Origin: Arcobacter venerupis
Lineage (GTDB): Bacteria; Campylobacterota; Campylobacteria; Campylobacterales; Arcobacteraceae
Length of the DNA: 64,000 bases
Assembly: GCF_013201665.1 (NCBI RefSeq)
Contig: NZ_CP053840.1
Location: 1,302,001 to 1,366,000 of the forward strand
Reading direction: 5' to 3'
A program made the position numbers and the translations under genes. A model generated the notes under the pieces. It saw nothing but the letters and a program-made list of their open reading frames with translations. It was not told the origin of the DNA and did not search any database. Below, piece after piece: positions 44,087 to 53,206 of this stretch. Within the stretch, counting starts at the first letter, position 1. Every line of letters starts with the position of its first letter.

Positions 44087-45871
44087 ATGATAGAACTTTC
44101 AAACGTATCAAAAAGCTACGGACCAAATGAGCTTTTTAGTGAACTAAATTTAAGATTAAATTCTGGTAATAAAATCGGATTAGTAGGGCGAAATGGTAGT
44201 GGAAAATCTACGCTTTTCAAGTTAATTCTTCAGGAAGAACAAGCTGATGGTGGAGAAGTAATGATTCCACGAAATTATAAAATCGGAGCTTTAAAACAAT
44301 ATTTTGATTTTACTGAAAAAACTTTAGTTGATGAAACAGCACTGGCACTTGCAGAAGATGATAAATTTAGTATTTACAAAGTTGAAAAGATTTTATTTGG
44401 TCTTGGATTTTCTCAAGAAGATTTAGAAAAAGAACCAAAATCATTTTCAGGTGGTTTCCAAATTAGAATTAATCTTGCGAAACTTTTATTAACTGAACCA
44501 AATATGTTACTTCTAGATGAGCCAACAAACTACTTGGATATTTTATCTATTAGATGGTTAAAAGCATTTCTTAAAAATTTTGATGGTGAAGTTATTTTAA
44601 TCACACATGATAGAGACTTTATGGATAGTGTTTGTACACACACTATGGGAATTATCAGAAGAAATGCATATATGATTGCAGGTGGAACAGAAAAGTTCTA
44701 TGAGCAATTAGCAAGTAATGAAGAGCACCATGAAAAACAAAAAATAGCTCAAGATAAAAAAATCAAAGAGCTAGAAGAGTTCATCGCAAAAAATAAAGCA
44801 AGAGCTTCAACAGCTGCACTTGCACAATCAAAGGTAAAAATCCTTGAAAAAATGGATGTTTTAGAAGATATTGGTTATGACTCAACTTTAAAATTTGATT
44901 TTAATTATAAAGATACTCCTGCTAAATTTTTACTTGAAGTTAAAGATGTAAGTTTTGGATATACGAAAGATAATATTTTATTTAAAGATATTTCATTTGC
45001 CCTTGAAAAAGGTCAAACTTTAGGGATTATTGGAAAAAATGGTAAAGGAAAATCAACTTTACTAAATGTAATTGCAAATGAACTAAAAGCTTTAAGTGGA
45101 ACTATTGATTATCATGGAAGTACAGTTTTTGGACACTTTGGACAAACAAATATTTCTCATTTAAATTTAAATAGTACAATTATGGATGAAATTCATTCTA
45201 CAAATACAAAATTACCAGAATCAGTTGTAAGAAGTATTTGTGGTTTAATGATGTTTAGTGGAGATAATGCTAAAAAGAAAATTTCTTTATTATCAGGGGG
45301 AGAAAAAAGTAGGGTAATGCTTGGAAAAATTATTGCAAAAGATGTAAATTTACTTTTCCTAGATGAGCCTACAAATCACCTTGATATGGATTCAATTGCA
45401 GCTTTAACAAAAGCAATTAAAGCTTTTGAGGGTTCAAGTATCATTGTAACTCACAGTGAAGAGTTATTAAGAGAAGTTTGTGATAGATTAATCGTATTTG
45501 CAAATGATGAAGCTGTATGTTTTAATGGAACTTATGATGAGTTTTTAGAAAAAATTGGTTGGGATGATGATGTTGTTGAAGTTAAAAAAGAGAAAAATGT
45601 AAAAGTAAACAAAAAAGAGAGCAAAAAACTTAGAGCAGCAATTGTTTCTGAAAAATCAAAAGCTACAACTCCAATTAAAAAGCAAATGCAAGAAATAGAA
45701 GAAGAGATTGAAAAATTAGAAGATTCTCTTGAAGATGCTAGAGTAAAACTTTCAAGAGATATTCCAAAAATTGAGAAAAATATAGAAGATAAATTTGCTC
45801 AATTGGAAGCTTTACAAATTAAACTTGATGTAATGAATAAAGAGTTTGAAATAAGAATGAGTGAGGTTTAA
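44087..45871 (+). CDS. ABC-F family ATPase (ribosome-associated)
   Basis: 594 residues with two ABC domains and no TM helices. Domain 1: GRNGSGKST, FSGGFQIRINLAKLL, LLLDEPTNYLD. Domain 2: GKNGKGKST, LSGGEKSRVMLGK, FLDEPTNHLD. Between them is a charged P-site linker helix (HHEKQKIAQDKKIKELEEFI), and residues ~500-594 form a C-terminal coiled coil. ABC-F proteins act on the ribosome in translation rather than in transport. The subfamily (Uup/YbiT-like) is not settled. The stop codon lies in a hairpin shared with the convergent gene. Confidence 0.85.
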   Translation: MIELSNVSKSYGPNELFSELNLRLNSGNKIGLVGRNGSGKSTLFKLILQEEQADGGEVMIPRNYKIGALKQYFDFTEKTLVDETALALAEDDKFSIYKVEKILFGLGFSQEDLEKEPKSFSGGFQIRINLAKLLLTEPNMLLLDEPTNYLDILSIRWLKAFLKNFDGEVILITHDRDFMDSVCTHTMGIIRRNAYMIAGGTEKFYEQLASNEEHHEKQKIAQDKKIKELEEFIAKNKARASTAALAQSKVKILEKMDVLEDIGYDSTLKFDFNYKDTPAKFLLEVKDVSFGYTKDNILFKDISFALEKGQTLGIIGKNGKGKSTLLNVIANELKALSGTIDYHGSTVFGHFGQTNISHLNLNSTIMDEIHSTNTKLPESVVRSICGLMMFSGDNAKKKISLLSGGEKSRVMLGKIIAKDVNLLFLDEPTNHLDMDSIAALTKAIKAFEGSSIIVTHSEELLREVCDRLIVFANDEAVCFNGTYDEFLEKIGWDDDVVEVKKEKNVKVNKKESKKLRAAIVSEKSKATTPIKKQMQEIEEEIEKLEDSLEDARVKLSRDIPKIEKNIEDKFAQLEALQIKLDVMNKEFEIRMSEV

Positions 45872-45888
45872 GCTAATAATAGCTTAAA
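45867..45888. terminator. hairpin over the convergent stop codons
   Basis: TTTAAGCTA-ATAA-TAGCTTAAA, a perfect 9-bp stem. It contains the stop codons of both the ABC-F gene (45869-45871, +) and the DUF234 gene (45868-45870, -). It could act in both directions but lacks a long T-run. Confidence 0.5.
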
Positions 45889-46746
45889 GCTCTTCGGCGT
45901 AAATAGTCTAAGAGTCTCACTTTTTTGTGATTTTAACTCATTTGAGAAACCATTTTTACTAAATATTACAAAAATATCTACATTTAAATCTGCTGTTTTG
46001 CAATCTTCTTTTAGTTTATTTAACTCATTTTTCTTTAGTTTAGAATTTATATATTTACAATTTCCAGCGATAATTTTTCCAGATGTTGTTTTTGCAACTA
46101 AATCAATTTCAACTTTTTCATCCCAATATTTACCAAATTGTTTAACTGGATCTTCTGTAAAAGAGTCTCTAAGACACTCCATTGCTAACTCTTCAAAAAT
46201 AAAGTTTCCAAATTCAGCTTGTTTATTTTCATAAAGTTCATAAAACTCTTTGTACTCTTTTTCTTTGATTCCTTTATAAATTGGAGAAACAAAAGCAAAC
46301 CAAAATCTCAAAAAAGGAGTTGTAAAAAGAAGTTTTTTAGAAATTTTATCATCACCTCTTTTTTTTGCTAGGTGATGTTGTGAAGATTCAATTTCTATTA
46401 ATCCTCTATCAACAAGCTTCTCAACACATTTCATTCCCTCTTCAAAGCTAACAAAGGCTCTTTTAAAAGATGAGTTTGTTCTTCTATCACCTTGGGCAAT
46501 TCCTGTTAAAATTGCGTGGTCAACTTTATATCCACCACTTATTGTATTTATTTCATATCGAAGATTTGTATATTCATTTAAAATATGTTTTTCAATTAGC
46601 TCAAGTAGAGGTTTTGTTGTATCAATTTTTATATTTAATCCACCAAATACTATAAAGTATTGAACAGCTGTTTCCATATCTGTGATTTTGTTTTCAGTAC
46701 AAAAAATTCTGAATTGATTTTTTGTTGATTGATCTATTAAAATAAT
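45868..46746 (-). CDS. DUF234 domain protein, probable AUU start
   Basis: The C-terminal ~150 residues (LLFTTPFLRFWFAFVSPI, FGNFIFEELAMECL, EIDLVAKTTSGKIIAGNCKY) match the DUF234 PD-(D/E)XK-like domain found after archaeal-type AAA ATPases, but the ATPase is absent; E.DLVA..GN.KY keeps nuclease-like acidic and Lys residues. The first ATG, at 46677, has no ribosome site and lies 78 nt after yaiI. The frame stays open back to the yaiI stop and encodes FRIFCTENKITDMETAVQYF, coding-like. AAGGA sits 6 nt before ATT at 46746, so an AUU start is proposed; a standard start would be 46677. Function unknown. Confidence 0.6.
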   Translation of the reverse strand: MILIDQSTKNQFRIFCTENKITDMETAVQYFIVFGGLNIKIDTTKPLLELIEKHILNEYTNLRYEINTISGGYKVDHAILTGIAQGDRRTNSSFKRAFVSFEEGMKCVEKLVDRGLIEIESSQHHLAKKRGDDKISKKLLFTTPFLRFWFAFVSPIYKGIKEKEYKEFYELYENKQAEFGNFIFEELAMECLRDSFTEDPVKQFGKYWDEKVEIDLVAKTTSGKIIAGNCKYINSKLKKNELNKLKEDCKTADLNVDIFVIFSKNGFSNELKSQKSETLRLFTPKSFKLLLA

Positions 46747-46755
46747 GGTAAATCC

Positions 46756-47208
46756 TTAGTTTTTATTATATTTTTGCAAAAAATTATTAAAAGAGTTTGC
46801 AAATTGTTGAGCATCTTTTTGAGAAAAAGGAGCAGGGCCTTTTGTAATCTCTCCGCTATCACGTATCTCTTGCATTAGATTTCTCATTGCAAGATACTGT
46901 TTTATATTGTCTTTTGTGTACATAGAACCTCTATGATCAATTGCGTGTGCATCTTTATCTATTGTTCTATCAGCTAGTGGAATATCTGCTGTTATTACCA
47001 AATCGTTTGAATTTAACATTTCAACAATTTTATTATCAGCTTCATCTGCACCTTGGTTTACTATTATATATTTAATATAATTAGAATCACCTATATTGAT
47101 TTTTTTATTTGCAATTACAATTGTATCTAATTTTTGTTTTTCAATAGCTCTTAAAACTATAGGTTTTAACAAATTAGGGAAAGCATCACCATCTATAAAA
47201 ACTATCAT
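46756..47208 (-). CDS. yaiI: YaiI/YqxD family (DUF188) PIN-like protein
   Basis: 150 residues. The whole family pattern is present: IVFIDGDAFPNLLK, NQGADEADNKIVEM, DLVITADIPLADR, HRGSMYTKDNI and GPAPFSQKD. The fold is PIN-like with conserved Asp residues, but the function is not established. It overlaps the envC-like gene by 4 nt in the minus-strand operon. Confidence 0.9.
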   Translation of the reverse strand: MIVFIDGDAFPNLLKPIVLRAIEKQKLDTIVIANKKINIGDSNYIKYIIVNQGADEADNKIVEMLNSNDLVITADIPLADRTIDKDAHAIDHRGSMYTKDNIKQYLAMRNLMQEIRDSGEITKGPAPFSQKDAQQFANSFNNFLQKYNKN

Positions 47209-48530
47209 ATTTTAAACAAATCTTTTGGGTCTATATGTGAAGAATCTTTTGTTGCTTGAAACATTAAAGTATCATTAACACGACCTACAACATATCCTTG
47301 TTGTATCCATTTCCCAACAACTAAAGTTGGAGAAATTTCATCTAAATGTGAATAAATAGTATGAAGTCCACCTTCATGTTGAATAATTACAACATTATCA
47401 AGCATTCCAGCATTTTTTTTAGCATAAACAACTTTTCCATTTAAAACAGAAACCACTTTTGCTTTTGGTTCATCACTTTTTAAAACTATTGACTCATTAA
47501 ATAATTTAATTTTATAAACTGGGTCATAATATATTCCAAAATTTTTTACAACTTTAAATGATTTTAAAGGAGCGATAGTTTTTGACCCCTTATACTTTAT
47601 AATTGTAATTCCATCTGTTGAAGAACCAATCTTTCTAACATCTAAATTTAAAGTTTTTGCATATTTTTGATTTCTAACATCTGATGATTGAACTTCATCA
47701 TCAGATGTATCTTCTTCAATAGTTTTTTCTGATGATGCTGATTTTTTTTGTGCTAAAAGCTCTTGTAATTTTTTTCTTTTATCTTCCGCTTCATTTTCTG
47801 CTTTTTTTATTTCTGCTTCTTTTAAGATATTTAATTCAGAAAGTAAATCTTTTAATGATTCTTGCTCTTTTGCAACTTTATTTAACTCTTCTTGATAAGA
47901 TTTATGTTGCTCCTCAAGATTTGCAAGTGAACTTGAATGTTTTTCTCTTAAACTAGTAAGTTTATTTTTAGTTTTTTGTCTATCTTGTATGTAAGAAGAT
48001 ATTTTTTCTATATCTTTTTGATTATTTTTTGTATTTGCTGATAAAGTACTATAATTAGTGTCTAATTTTGAGACTTTATCTTTTGAATGTTGAGATAATA
48101 AAGTATAGATTTCATTATCAATTAACTCTTGTAAACTATCTTCTGAAACTAATTTTAATGCAATTGAAACAGAAAATTCTTCAATTATTGTATTAACAAT
48201 TTGTTCTTCGCTTGTAGTTTTTTCTTTTATTAATTCAGAAGATTTAGATTGAAGTTCATCTAATTTACTTTTTGATTCTTCTAATAATTTTTGGTGTTCA
48301 TCAATATCTGCATTTATTTGTTTTATATCTTTTTCAAGATTCGTAATATTCTCATTTTGAGATTCGATCTTATCTGCTAACTCTTTTATTTTAAGTGATG
48401 TATTTTGTTTTTTATCATCTGTTGAATCTAATATTTCTTTATTTTTTTGTATTTTTTTGTCGATATTAGAACTTGATGCACCAAAAATAGTACTTAAACA
48501 TATACTTAATAAGAAAAACTGTTTAATCAT
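47205..48530 (-). CDS. EnvC-like murein hydrolase activator (degenerate LytM/M23 domain)
   Basis: 441 residues. Signal peptide (KQFFLLSICLSTIFG), then a long coiled coil (~22-270, rich in Lys/Glu/Gln), a Ser/Asp-rich linker and a C-terminal LytM domain (VVIIQHEGGLHTIYSHLDEI). The metal-binding His of the usual LHFE motif is replaced (LMFQA) and the first zinc His/Asp segment is not recognisable (KNFGIYYDP), so it should not cleave peptidoglycan itself. E. coli EnvC acts this way, activating amidases when recruited by FtsEX. Its genes for FtsE and FtsX lie directly upstream with overlaps, supporting this role. Confidence 0.88.
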   Translation of the reverse strand: MIKQFFLLSICLSTIFGASSSNIDKKIQKNKEILDSTDDKKQNTSLKIKELADKIESQNENITNLEKDIKQINADIDEHQKLLEESKSKLDELQSKSSELIKEKTTSEEQIVNTIIEEFSVSIALKLVSEDSLQELIDNEIYTLLSQHSKDKVSKLDTNYSTLSANTKNNQKDIEKISSYIQDRQKTKNKLTSLREKHSSSLANLEEQHKSYQEELNKVAKEQESLKDLLSELNILKEAEIKKAENEAEDKRKKLQELLAQKKSASSEKTIEEDTSDDEVQSSDVRNQKYAKTLNLDVRKIGSSTDGITIIKYKGSKTIAPLKSFKVVKNFGIYYDPVYKIKLFNESIVLKSDEPKAKVVSVLNGKVVYAKKNAGMLDNVVIIQHEGGLHTIYSHLDEISPTLVVGKWIQQGYVVGRVNDTLMFQATKDSSHIDPKDLFKI

Positions 48531-49341
48531 TATTTATCTTATATTTTAATAATACACCAAATATTGTAAATATTGAAATAGAGAATGATAGTGAAAATAT
48601 TTTCATTAATTCAACAAATATGTTTATATTAATATCAACTATTTCATGTAATTCTATAGGAAATAAAACAGTCATATTGTTAGAAACATAATATAAAAAT
48701 CCTGCAGAAATTAAAAAAGATAATAAAGAACTTAGTAAGGCATAATTTAATATTGAAGAAGCACTATATAAAATCGATGCACCATGAAGCCTTAAAATAG
48801 ATATTTTTACATTTTGTTCATGAAACCATAATTTTATTTGTTTTGCAATAATAATTATTGCAAAAAGTGTAATTATGAAAAATAAAATAAAAGAGACTGT
48901 ATTTAATAAAAGTAAAAGTAAATAAATTTGATTATGGTTTTTATAGAAAACTTCAACTTTTTTTACATTTTTATTTTGTAATAATGTCTCTTTTATATCA
49001 TCAAGTTCACTACTTGTTGGAAATATTTCTAAATATATTTGATAAAAATTTGGTAATTTTTGTTTTAATAACTCAACTGAAGTATCAGATAAAGTAGATT
49101 TTATACTAGAAATAATTTTATCATTTGGTAAATTTTGTATTCTTTCAACTTTGATACCTGCTAGTTCTTTAATTGCATCTTTTTGTAAAGGTAATGTTGT
49201 AACTATAACTATAGAGTAATCTCTTGATATTTTTGATTTATAATTATCGACTACGTTATTTATTAATAAAAATATAGAAAAAGCAATTAGCATAGATAAT
49301 AATGGAATTAAAAAAGCAAATACATTTTTAAGAAACTTCAT
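48523..49341 (-). CDS. ftsX: cell division ABC transporter permease FtsX
   Basis: 272 residues from ATG 49341, chosen because GGA lies 6-8 nt upstream; the ATG at 49353 abuts GAGG too closely. Four TM helices (~8-28, ~157-182, ~210-232, ~247-266) with a periplasmic loop of ~115 residues between the first two that would contact the EnvC-like protein. FtsX and FtsE transmit divisome signals to peptidoglycan hydrolases. It overlaps ftsE by 14 nt and the envC-like gene by 8 nt. Confidence 0.85.
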   Translation of the reverse strand: MKFLKNVFAFLIPLLSMLIAFSIFLLINNVVDNYKSKISRDYSIVIVTTLPLQKDAIKELAGIKVERIQNLPNDKIISSIKSTLSDTSVELLKQKLPNFYQIYLEIFPTSSELDDIKETLLQNKNVKKVEVFYKNHNQIYLLLLLLNTVSFILFFIITLFAIIIIAKQIKLWFHEQNVKISILRLHGASILYSASSILNYALLSSLLSFLISAGFLYYVSNNMTVLFPIELHEIVDININIFVELMKIFSLSFSISIFTIFGVLLKYKINND

Positions 49342-49990
49342 AAATAATTCCATCCTCGATAGATAATTGTCTAAACTTAATACCTAAATTTTTAGGAACT
49401 CTGTGTGTTACGACAACAATAGTAATTCCCAATTGCTCATTTGCGCCTTTTAATAAGTTCCATACAACTTCAGCTGAATAATCATCAAGATTTCCTGTTG
49501 GTTCATCTGCAATAATTATTTTTGGATTATGTGCAAGTGCACGTGCAACTGCCACTCTTTGTTGCTCTCCACCACTTAGTTCATTTGGATAATAACCAGA
49601 ACGGTGCGAAAGTCTAACATGAGCTAAAAGCTTATTTGCTTGATCTTTTGATATTTCATCCGAATAACCATTGATTTTAAGAGGAATCATAATATTTTCT
49701 TCAATAGTATATTCATTTATTAATTTATAATCTTGAAAAATAATACCAATGTCTTTTCTTAAAACCCTTAGTTTTTTCCCTCTAATTCCAAAAACTTCTT
49801 GATTTTCTATTTTTAAACTACCATGTTTTAAAGGAATATCTCCATAAAATGATTTTAAAAGTGTTGATTTTCCACTTCCCGAGTTTCCACCTATAAATAT
49901 AAACTCTTTAGGTTTTATAGAAAAGTTTCCTTTTTTTATAATATATTTATTGTCATCATATGAAAGATAAATATTTTTTGCTTCTATCAT
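49328..49990 (-). CDS. ftsE: cell division ATP-binding protein FtsE
   Basis: 220 residues. Walker [11 protein letters not shown] (~34-43), Q-loop FQDYKL, signature [15 protein letters not shown], Walker [13 protein letters not shown] and H-loop VTHRV are intact. [20 protein letters not shown] is typical of FtsE. It forms the ATPase half of FtsEX. It overlaps trmB by 4 nt and ftsX by 14 nt. Confidence 0.9.
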   Translation of the reverse strand: MIEAKNIYLSYDDNKYIIKKGNFSIKPKEFIFIGGNSGSGKSTLLKSFYGDIPLKHGSLKIENQEVFGIRGKKLRVLRKDIGIIFQDYKLINEYTIEENIMIPLKINGYSDEISKDQANKLLAHVRLSHRSGYYPNELSGGEQQRVAVARALAHNPKIIIADEPTGNLDDYSAEVVWNLLKGANEQLGITIVVVTHRVPKNLGIKFRQLSIEDGIIYEVS

Positions 49991-51180
49991 TTACTTAAAA
50001 TCTCTTTTAATTTTTCATGGGCATTAATATTTGAACTTGTTGGAAGAGGATTTCCTTGATAATATGAAATTTCTCCTTCTTTTACATATAAATATTTAGT
50101 TACAGGTCTATCAAAATTTCCCATTGTTACTTTTACAAGTCCAGAATTATCAGAGCCTTCAATCGTATAAAGTTCTTCAACATGAATAAAATAATTACTT
50201 TCAATTATTGATTTTGTAGGAATCGTTATTAGCATTTTGTTAAAATCAATTTTAAAATCAAAAGAAAAATCAAAATTTAGATTTATATTTTCATCATTAT
50301 TTTGTGCTTCTAAAACTACATCATAAATATTTTTACCTTGTTTTTTCCATCTATCTTCATATTTACTTGATACTGCTAAATCTTTGTTAATATCAATAGT
50401 AATTCTTCCTTTTGGTAGATTTGTTAAAACTTCTGTACAAAAATCAAAATATTTTCTACTATCAGTTCTTAGTTCCAATGTTCCTGTAATTTTAAGAACT
50501 CTTAGTGCTTCATTTACAAACTCATTTGAATAGATTCTTCTATGTGGTTTTTTATCCCAAGGAACAGGGAAATGCACAAATATTTTTCCAACTTTATTTG
50601 ATTCAATAAATTCCATAAAAAGTCTTGCATCATAATTTACAACTAATACATTTGTAATATCTTGAAGCTCAAGTTGTTTTAGAAGTTGTTCAATTGAAGG
50701 ATAATGAATTTCGAGACCAATAAATTGTACATTAGGATTTGTTTTTGCTTGATGTAAAAGATGTCTCCCACTTCCAAAACCAATCTCTATTTGAATCTCT
50801 TTATCACTATTAAATTCATCAACAAAATAATTAATATCTTTTAAATATCTATTTTTTGTCTCTTCTTTAAATTTTAGATTATTTGTATTTGAAAATAATA
50901 CTTTTACTTCATTTAAATTTACATAGGCATTTAAAGCATTTTTAACTAAAGTTACAGGAGAAATTCTAGTTACTTTATCCGCTTTAACCATGAAATTATC
51001 ATCTTTGGGTTTTAGTGATAATAAAAACTCTTTATTTTCATTTTCTAATGCAATTTTATATTCAGTTCTTCTTACTTTTTCTGTGAAATTATATGATTTT
51101 GCAATAAACTTAAAATTTACTCCATCTTTTTGTGATGGAGTAGGGATTAATTCTTTTTTTTCAAATACTATATGTGGCAT
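49987..51180 (-). CDS. trmB: tRNA (guanine-N7-)-methyltransferase TrmB, long type
   Basis: 397 residues against ~240 in E. coli. The core methyltransferase lies at ~110-290: EIGFGSGRHLLHQAKTNP (AdoMet site), GLEIHYPSIEQ, VHFPVPWDKKPHRRIYS (catalytic/tRNA-binding motif) and LELRTDSRKYF. An extra N-terminal domain of ~110 residues and a C-terminal ~100-residue domain flank it, as known from Campylobacterota TrmB. It makes m7G46 in tRNA. In operon with ftsE downstream (4-nt overlap) and the FN3 lipoprotein upstream (14-nt gap). Confidence 0.9.
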   Translation of the reverse strand: MPHIVFEKKELIPTPSQKDGVNFKFIAKSYNFTEKVRRTEYKIALENENKEFLLSLKPKDDNFMVKADKVTRISPVTLVKNALNAYVNLNEVKVLFSNTNNLKFKEETKNRYLKDINYFVDEFNSDKEIQIEIGFGSGRHLLHQAKTNPNVQFIGLEIHYPSIEQLLKQLELQDITNVLVVNYDARLFMEFIESNKVGKIFVHFPVPWDKKPHRRIYSNEFVNEALRVLKITGTLELRTDSRKYFDFCTEVLTNLPKGRITIDINKDLAVSSKYEDRWKKQGKNIYDVVLEAQNNDENINLNFDFSFDFKIDFNKMLITIPTKSIIESNYFIHVEELYTIEGSDNSGLVKVTMGNFDRPVTKYLYVKEGEISYYQGNPLPTSSNINAHEKLKEILSK

Positions 51181-51194
51181 TTATCTTCTTATTA

Positions 51195-52253
51195 TTATAA
51201 TTTGATTTTTTGTGATTTTGAATCTGTATTATTTTGTTCAATTAAAGCTACGTTTGTACTTGGATTTGAAAGGTTATTGAAACTTATACCTTGAACCGAA
51301 GTTGTATCACTTTCTAAACCGTCTTTATCAACAGCTATAACTTTATAATAATAACTTTTCCCACTATTTTCAGTTTTATCAGTGAATTGATGAGTATTTG
51401 TATCAACTTCTTTTATTTTTGAATAACCAAGTAAACTAAAATCGCTTCTATATATTGCATATTTAACAACATCTGCAGTAGGTGAAGCATCCCAAGTTAA
51501 GATAATCTCTTTATTTTGATTATTTGATGCTTTTATATTTAAAGGTACTTGTGGAAGTGGTTTAGTTTTTGCAATAACAATTTTACTTGGTGCTGATTCA
51601 ACATCATCAAAACTAAAAGCTTTTATTCTATATTTGTAACTTGTATTATTATCTAATCCAGTATCAAGATATTCAGCTTGTAATCTTTGACTAATAGTTT
51701 TTAAAAGTATCCATTCATTTAAAAAAGTATTATATTTTTCAATTCTATAATATCCTACTCTTTTATCAGGATGTGGCTTCCATAATAATTTTACACTATG
51801 AGGTAAATTTGATATTGCTTGAACAAAATCAATAGGCACAATTCGTGGAAGTGTTTGAACAATATATGCATCAGTTGTTTTTGATTCAATTCCTCCATCT
51901 ATTCTTGAAGAAATTTGATAAGCATATCTTGTTTTTGGTTCTAAGCCTTTATCAACATAGTGTGTTGCATATTTATTGTCAATTGATTTAATAAGTTTTA
52001 ATTCTTTTGAACCTTTATCAATTTCTGTTCTATAAAAATTATAACCAATAACTCTTGAATCATTTACTTTTTCCCATTCGAATCCAATATTTGCCATATC
52101 CGGAATAGATTTAATAGAATTATAGTTTACAACTTCTATACTCGCATCAACTTTTGGATTTGTTGCAGGATTTAAAGTATCAATTACGTTTGTACATCCA
52201 TTAAGCAAAAGTATTAAAGTTGCTAATGATGTTATTTTCATTAAGTTTAACAT
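51195..52253 (-). CDS. lipoprotein with fibronectin type III repeats
   Basis: 352 residues. The lipobox LLNGC (Cys20) marks a lipoprotein. Three FN3-like domains (about 45-130, 135-230, 232-325) show the recurring pattern G..FYR, YVDKGL.P.T.YAYQIS, WK.....V.YYRIEKY and Y..Y..K....D. It is likely an envelope-anchored binding or structural protein; no partner can be named. The start at 52253 is preceded by GGAG at 7 nt and lies 53 nt inside the end of the pseudouridine synthase gene. Confidence 0.8.
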   Translation of the reverse strand: MLNLMKITSLATLILLLNGCTNVIDTLNPATNPKVDASIEVVNYNSIKSIPDMANIGFEWEKVNDSRVIGYNFYRTEIDKGSKELKLIKSIDNKYATHYVDKGLEPKTRYAYQISSRIDGGIESKTTDAYIVQTLPRIVPIDFVQAISNLPHSVKLLWKPHPDKRVGYYRIEKYNTFLNEWILLKTISQRLQAEYLDTGLDNNTSYKYRIKAFSFDDVESAPSKIVIAKTKPLPQVPLNIKASNNQNKEIILTWDASPTADVVKYAIYRSDFSLLGYSKIKEVDTNTHQFTDKTENSGKSYYYKVIAVDKDGLESDTTSVQGISFNNLSNPSTNVALIEQNNTDSKSQKIKL

Positions 52254-53187
52254 TTATATTCTCCAGTTGAAAATTTTTATCTAAGAATTCATTCATATCA
52301 TTTGGTAAATCTGCTTTGAAACTCATTTGCTTATTTGAAATTGGGTGGGTTAAATAAAGATAATAAGCATGCAAATAAAACCTATTAATTTTATTTAATT
52401 CGCCCTTAAAACCATATAAATTATCCCCTAATATATGCCTATTTATCGAACTTAAGTGAACTCTAATTTGATGAGTTCTCCCTGTGAATAATTTTGCAGC
52501 TATTAATTCAAAATTTTCTTTATTACTTAAAGCCATTTTAAAAAAAGCTGATTTTGCATTTCTACCATTCTCTTCAATAGACATTTTTAGTCTATTATTT
52601 TGATTTCGTGCAATTGCTTTATCAATAACAACATTATCTTTTAATGGTGTATCAATAATTGCGAGATAATATCTTCCCATAGATTTATCTTCAAGTTGTT
52701 TAGATAATCCTAAATGTGCTTCGTTTGTTTTTGCAACAACCATAACACCACTTGTTCCTTTATCTAATCTATGAACTATTCCATATCGTTCTTCTCCACT
52801 AATTGTTGATAATGAAATATTATTTAGTTTTAACCAGTCAACTAAAGTTGCATCTTTAACACTTGGAGCATCATGAACTGTTAAATTGTAAGGTTTATTA
52901 ATTACTAAGATATCATTATCTTCATAAATAATTTCAACATTTTTGTCTTTTAAAGACTCTTTTACAAAAGTTTCATCTTTTTTAGGATTTAATTCAGCTT
53001 CAGGGAAGTGAACGTCAACACTTTGATTCTCTTTTAATTTAAGGCCAGTTTTACTTACTATTTTGCCATCAACTTTAACATACTCTTTTTTTATAAGTTG
53101 TTCAATTTGATTTCTTGAAGCATCAATATTTAATGCAAGAAATTTATCCAGTCTATTTGTTTCAAAAACAATAAAATTTTTATCCAT
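52201..53187 (-). CDS. RluA-family pseudouridine synthase (RluD-like)
   Basis: 328 residues from ATG 53187; the longer GTG start at 53205 has no better ribosome site. N-terminal S4 RNA-binding domain (~8-75: RLDKFLALNIDASRNQIEQLI, VKVDGKIVSKTGLKL) then the catalytic domain with YGIVHRLDKGTSGVMVVAKT, the catalytic Asp in HRLD, and FTGRTHQIRVHL. It modifies rRNA or tRNA uridines, probably 23S rRNA as RluD does, although RluC/RluB-type substrates cannot be excluded. First gene of the eight-gene minus-strand operon; only 19 nt separate its ATG from the divergent rodA ATG. Confidence 0.85.
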   Translation of the reverse strand: MDKNFIVFETNRLDKFLALNIDASRNQIEQLIKKEYVKVDGKIVSKTGLKLKENQSVDVHFPEAELNPKKDETFVKESLKDKNVEIIYEDNDILVINKPYNLTVHDAPSVKDATLVDWLKLNNISLSTISGEERYGIVHRLDKGTSGVMVVAKTNEAHLGLSKQLEDKSMGRYYLAIIDTPLKDNVVIDKAIARNQNNRLKMSIEENGRNAKSAFFKMALSNKENFELIAAKLFTGRTHQIRVHLSSINRHILGDNLYGFKGELNKINRFYLHAYYLYLTHPISNKQMSFKADLPNDMNEFLDKNFQLENINVKLNENNIISNFNTFA

Positions 53188-53206
53188 ATTTAGATACTCT
53201 TTCACT

